A stretch of DNA of 64,000 bases, from the NCBI RefSeq assembly GCF_022631375.1, contig NZ_JALBGC010000001.1, positions 868,001 to 932,000 of the forward strand, read 5' to 3'. A program made the position numbers and the translations under genes. Below are positions 61,230 through 64,000 of this stretch, one piece after another. The notes below the pieces were generated by a model that saw nothing but the letters and a program-made list of their open reading frames with translations, searched no databases and had not been told where the DNA came from. Position 1 is the first letter of the stretch. Every line of letters begins with the position of its first letter. This DNA is from Hymenobacter cyanobacteriorum. GTDB taxonomy: Bacteria; Bacteroidota; Bacteroidia; Cytophagales; Hymenobacteraceae.

Positions 61230-62144
61230 ATGAAGGTTCTCATCACCGGCGGTACGGGTTTGATTGGCACGCGGCTGGCCGAAATGCTGATTGATAGCGG
61301 CTACGAAGTGGCGCTGCTGAGCCGCGAGCCGGCCAAGAGCAGCCATTTCCGCAGCTTCCGGTGGGACGTGCAGGCGGGGACGATTGATGAGGCGGCCGTG
61401 CCGTATGCCGATTACATTGTGAGCCTGGCCGGGGCCAGCGTGGCCGACGGCAAGTGGACTGACGAGCGCAAGCGCGAGATTATGACCAGCCGGCTGGGCG
61501 GGCTGGCCCTGCTAGCCCGCGAGCTGGCCAAGCCCAGCCACCACGTGCGGGCCGTGATTTCGGCGTCGGCTATTGGGATTTATGGCGATGCTGGCGACAA
61601 ACAAGTAACCGAAGAAACGCCCCCGGCGCTCCCCACGCACGACTTTCTGGCTGATGTATCACATCAGTGGGAACTGGCGGCCGCGCCCATCGCGGCGTTG
61701 GGCATCCGAACGGTGATTCCGCGCATTGGGGTGGTACTGAGCACCGAGGGCGGGGCGCTGCCTCAGATGGCTAAGCCGATGAAGCTAGGCGCGGGCGCGG
61801 CGCTGGGCAGCGGCAAGCAGTACATGTCGTGGATTCACCTCGACGACTTGTGCCGGCTGTTCATTGCCATGCTGGAAGATGAGAGCTGGCGCGGTACCTA
61901 CAACGCCGTGGCCCCCTACCCCGCCACCAACCAGGCGTTTACCGAAGTGCTGGCCGGGGTGCTGCACCGGCCGCTGCTGCTGCCCAAGGTGCCCGCATTC
62001 GGACTGAAGCTGGCGATGGGCGAAATGAGCGAAATCGTGCTGGCCTCGCAGAACGTGAGCGCGGCCAAGGTGCTGGCGCAGGGCTTCCGGTTCGAGTATC
62101 CGGAGCTGCGGGGGGCGCTGCAGGCGCTGTACGGGGGGGAGTAA
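61230..62144 (+). CDS. TIGR01777-family NAD(P)-dependent epimerase/oxidoreductase
   Basis: A 304-aa SDR protein. N-terminal nucleotide-binding motif TGGTGLIGTRLAEML, central YDEHxAKS-like absence of the normal YxxxK active site (SASAIGIYGDAGDKQVTEETP is present, with the Y), and the C-terminal DUF1731 segment with PAFGLKLAMGEMSEIVLASQNVSAAKVLAQGFRFEYPEL. Family members are often near pteridine or cell-division genes, but the reaction is unknown. Follows folE across an inverted repeat. Confidence 0.88.
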   Translation: MKVLITGGTGLIGTRLAEMLIDSGYEVALLSREPAKSSHFRSFRWDVQAGTIDEAAVPYADYIVSLAGASVADGKWTDERKREIMTSRLGGLALLARELAKPSHHVRAVISASAIGIYGDAGDKQVTEETPPALPTHDFLADVSHQWELAAAPIAALGIRTVIPRIGVVLSTEGGALPQMAKPMKLGAGAALGSGKQYMSWIHLDDLCRLFIAMLEDESWRGTYNAVAPYPATNQAFTEVLAGVLHRPLLLPKVPAFGLKLAMGEMSEIVLASQNVSAAKVLAQGFRFEYPELRGALQALYGGE

Positions 62145-62161
62145 GGCTGGCGCACGCGCAG

Positions 62162-62260
62162 TCAACGCCTCCGCAATTCATTCAACGCATCTGAAAAGGC
62201 TTCCAACGGGTCCGCAAGTCATGCAATGGGTCTGGAAACCATTATGATGGGTCCGGAGGG
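62162..62260. repeat. Degenerate 20-bp tandem repeat, about five units
   Basis: Units start at 62162, 62182, 62203, 62223 and about 62243. Shared pattern: CAACGnnTCCGnAAnnCAT, for example CAACGCCTCCGCAATTCAT and CAACGGGTCCGCAAGTCAT. Periods are 20, 21, 20 and 20 nt. It lies between the TIGR01777 stop and the promoter of the DUF2625 gene. Confidence 0.75.
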
Positions 62261-62282
62261 GGCATGCGATGATGCTGGCGAG

Positions 62283-62290
62283 TAGCTTTG
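62283..62290 (+). promoter_or_regulatory. -7 element of the DUF2625 gene
   Basis: TAGCTTTG, exact TAnnTTTG, ending 3 nt before the ATG at 62294, so the mRNA is probably leaderless. Confidence 0.5.
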
Positions 62291-62293
62291 CTT

Positions 62294-63019
62294 ATGCGTA
62301 TTGCTTTCCTACTCTCCTTCTTCCTGTTTTATGCGGTTTGTTTGTGCGCTCAACCAATGCAAACACGGCCATTAACCGAACTTATCAATACACAAGACCC
62401 CGGCTGGCCACTAGTGCAGGGCTGGATTGCGGCTGCTAAAAACAAGGTCCAAGTACTGCCGAAGACTGGGGGCCGAGCAGACAGCGTCTTACTCGCCGCA
62501 CAGGTAACAACCCGCTCCCCAATGGGAGCGGTGGTGTATGAGACGGGCGGCATCCTCGTGGATAATGGCTGGCTCCGCATCTTGGGTTCTGGCTCGCCGA
62601 GCTTGAACCGTGACCTGATGGGTTGGAACAAGGACAAGCAAAAAGGACTTTTGCTAGTGGCCGACGATGTATTAGGCGGCTTTTTCGCTCTTAATGGCGG
62701 GGCTTTCGGCCAAGCTACGCTCGGTAAAATCTATTATTTAGCGCCCGATAATCTGGAGTGGGAGCCGCTGGATAGGGGCTACTCCGATTTTCTGGTCTTC
62801 TGCTTCTCCGGCCACTTAGAGAAGTTTTATGACGGATTACGCTGGAAGGGCTGGCAAGCCGAAGTTGCGCAACTCAACGGCACCCAAGGTATCAGCTGCG
62901 TCCCGTTTCTGTTTACCAAGGAAGGGAAAGACCTAAATAAAGTTAGCCGCAAACCCGTTCCCATTATGGAATTGTGGGGACTGCACAATGATTTCCGCCA
63001 ACAGCTCGGCATCCATTAG
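62294..63019 (+). CDS. DUF2625-family protein, exported
   Basis: A 241-aa protein with signal peptide 1-19 (LSFFLFYAVCLCAQ). The body matches the DUF2625 pattern: RSPMGAVVYETGGILVDNGWLRILGSGSPSLNRDLMGWN, then DDVLGGFFALNGGAFG and GYSDFLVFCFSGHLEKFYDGLRW. The function of DUF2625 is not known. GC content is lower than in neighbours, hinting at transfer. Its stop codon overlaps the end of the converging PBP1A gene by 4 nt (TTAG, 63016-63019). Confidence 0.85.
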   Translation: MRIAFLLSFFLFYAVCLCAQPMQTRPLTELINTQDPGWPLVQGWIAAAKNKVQVLPKTGGRADSVLLAAQVTTRSPMGAVVYETGGILVDNGWLRILGSGSPSLNRDLMGWNKDKQKGLLLVADDVLGGFFALNGGAFGQATLGKIYYLAPDNLEWEPLDRGYSDFLVFCFSGHLEKFYDGLRWKGWQAEVAQLNGTQGISCVPFLFTKEGKDLNKVSRKPVPIMELWGLHNDFRQQLGIH

Positions 63020-64000
63020 CGTCCGCCCTTCAGACTATCGGGCACGGCGCCGCCGTTGTTCATCTGCTCCAATAAATTGTCGGCGGCGATAGTATCCACC
63101 GCTTCGGAGCGGCGGCGGCGGGGCTCTGACTCGGAGATGCAGGTGTACTTCTTGCTAATTTTGACCGAGGGCTTGGGGAAGTGGCCGTAGGTGTAGCCGA
63201 GGTCGGTGTCCTTGTACACTTTCTCCATGAACTTGCCGAAGATGGGCAGCGCGGTGCGGCCGCCTTCGCCCTGCTGCGAGCCCACGAAGTGGATGCTGCG
63301 GTCTTCGCCGCCCACCCACACGCCGGTCATCAGGTCTTTGGTCATGCCCATGTACCAGCCGTCGGAGTAGTTGCTGGTGGTGCCGGTTTTGCCGCCAATC
63401 TGGTTGTCGTTGTGCCAGAGGTCGTAGTCCCACAGGGCCTGAGAGGTGCCGCCGGTCTCTTCCATGCCGCCGCGCAGCATGTAGGTCATCAGCCAGGCGG
63501 TTTCGGGCGAGATGGCACGCTTCTGGGCGGGGTCGAACTGCTTGATGACGTTGCCGTTCCGGTCTTCGATGCGCGTGACGAGGCGCGGCTCGGAACGGAA
63601 ACCGGAGTTCATAAAGGTGCTGTAGGCGTCGGTCATTTCGTACACGCTCACGTCGCCGCCCGAGCCCAGGCCGATGCTGGGCACGGCGAGCAGCGGCGAG
63701 GTGATGCCGACTTTGTGGGCGTATTTGGCCACGTTGTCCCAGCCCACTTTCTCGGTCAGCTGGGCCGTCACGGAGTTCACCGAGCGGGCCATGGCGTGGC
63801 GAAGCGTCATGTTGATGCCGGTGTATTCGCGGGTCACGTTGTCGGGCTGCCACTCCATGGGCTGGCCGTTTTCGGTGTACTTGATGGTGACGCGCTGGTC
63901 GCGGATGCGGTCGCAGGGCGTGTAGCCGTTGTCGAGGGCGGTGAGGTAGACGAAGGGCTTGAACGTGGAGCCGGCCTGGCGGCGGCCCTGGCGCACGTGG
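63016..64000 (-). CDS. Penicillin-binding protein 1A, C-terminal part (cut by window end)
   Basis: Bifunctional peptidoglycan synthase; only the transpeptidase end is present. Active-site Ser in GSTFKPFVYL, then SVNSVTAQL (SxN motif) and KTGTTSNYSDGW (KTG motif). The fragment has about 328 residues and ends with a Ser/Arg-rich tail EPRRRRSEAVD. The N-terminal membrane anchor and transglycosylase domain lie beyond the window, on the minus strand from position 64000. Its stop overlaps the DUF2625 stop by 4 nt. Confidence 0.93.
   Translation of the reverse strand, partial: HVRQGRRQAGSTFKPFVYLTALDNGYTPCDRIRDQRVTIKYTENGQPMEWQPDNVTREYTGINMTLRHAMARSVNSVTAQLTEKVGWDNVAKYAHKVGITSPLLAVPSIGLGSGGDVSVYEMTDAYSTFMNSGFRSEPRLVTRIEDRNGNVIKQFDPAQKRAISPETAWLMTYMLRGGMEETGGTSQALWDYDLWHNDNQIGGKTGTTSNYSDGWYMGMTKDLMTGVWVGGEDRSIHFVGSQQGEGGRTALPIFGKFMEKVYKDTDLGYTYGHFPKPSVKISKKYTCISESEPRRRRSEAVDTIAADNLLEQMNNGGAVPDSLKGGR

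Overview
The window is high-GC DNA from a member of the Bacteroidota, most likely a Hymenobacter-like Cytophagales bacterium. The evidence is: a SusC/SusD pair, an OmpP1/FadL-type porin with a lipoprotein partner, a C-terminally extended ribosomal protein bS16, repeated TAnnTTTG promoter -7 elements (the Bacteroidota housekeeping-sigma signature) often within 10 nt of the start codon, few Shine-Dalgarno sequences, and many GTCATnCTGAGC-type intergenic inverted repeats. The genus is inferred from overall protein character; no rRNA or tRNA gene was found. No insertion sequence, prophage or CRISPR array was recognised.

Layout. 1-970: 3' end of an RNase D gene. 1112-6101: glyoxylate-shunt island, aceB and aceA on the minus strand, divergent from a RamB/PrpR/ScfR-type regulator, with a perfect 20-bp palindrome between the two promoters. 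6150-10036: endolytic transglycosylase MltG, FadL-like porin and SGNH lipoprotein. 10136-21858: mostly minus-strand metabolic and translation genes (GT-C-like membrane protein, ComB, GcvT, IlvE, cobalamin adenosyltransferase, ABC ATPase, a large membrane/TPR protein, GatC, PlsC, Nudix), with Dtd and a MazG-like enzyme on the plus strand. 21998-22174: a well-formed promoter, a structured segment and a terminator, the best candidate for an undescribed small RNA or leader. 22304-27070: small acidic protein, RNase HII, a CZB/histidine kinase/response regulator cluster, and prfB with its programmed +1 frameshift. 27178-31944: susC-susD. 32502-41497: stress-type proteins (YflT-like, YtxH, YtxH-CsbD), Prc-type protease, an unrecognised 362-aa protein, lysS, Kazal lipoprotein and a FemAB/GNAT-like protein. 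41602-45220: cupin, dienelactone hydrolase-like protein and small secreted or membrane proteins. 45271-52330: acyl-CoA carboxylase beta subunit, MCE/MlaD protein and amidase, divergent from an LptD-like protein. 52475-58418: panB, an RluA-type synthase, a desaturase and the rpsP-rimM-trmD-rplS block. 58536-64000: two hypothetical proteins, PTPS-folE, a TIGR01777 oxidoreductase, a DUF2625 protein and the C-terminal part of PBP1A.

Common themes are cell-envelope building (MltG, FadL, PlsC, desaturase, MlaD, amidase, LptD, PBP1A), translation (PrfB, LysS, GatC, Dtd, S16, L19, RimM, TrmD) and C2/short-chain acyl metabolism. Intergenic space is unusually rich in inverted repeats: at least eight related GTCAT...ATGAC elements, two AGCT-rich elements that end 1-2 nt before start codons, a heptad tandem array and a five-copy 20-bp degenerate tandem array. 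All family calls are from reading the sequence by eye; no database search was run.
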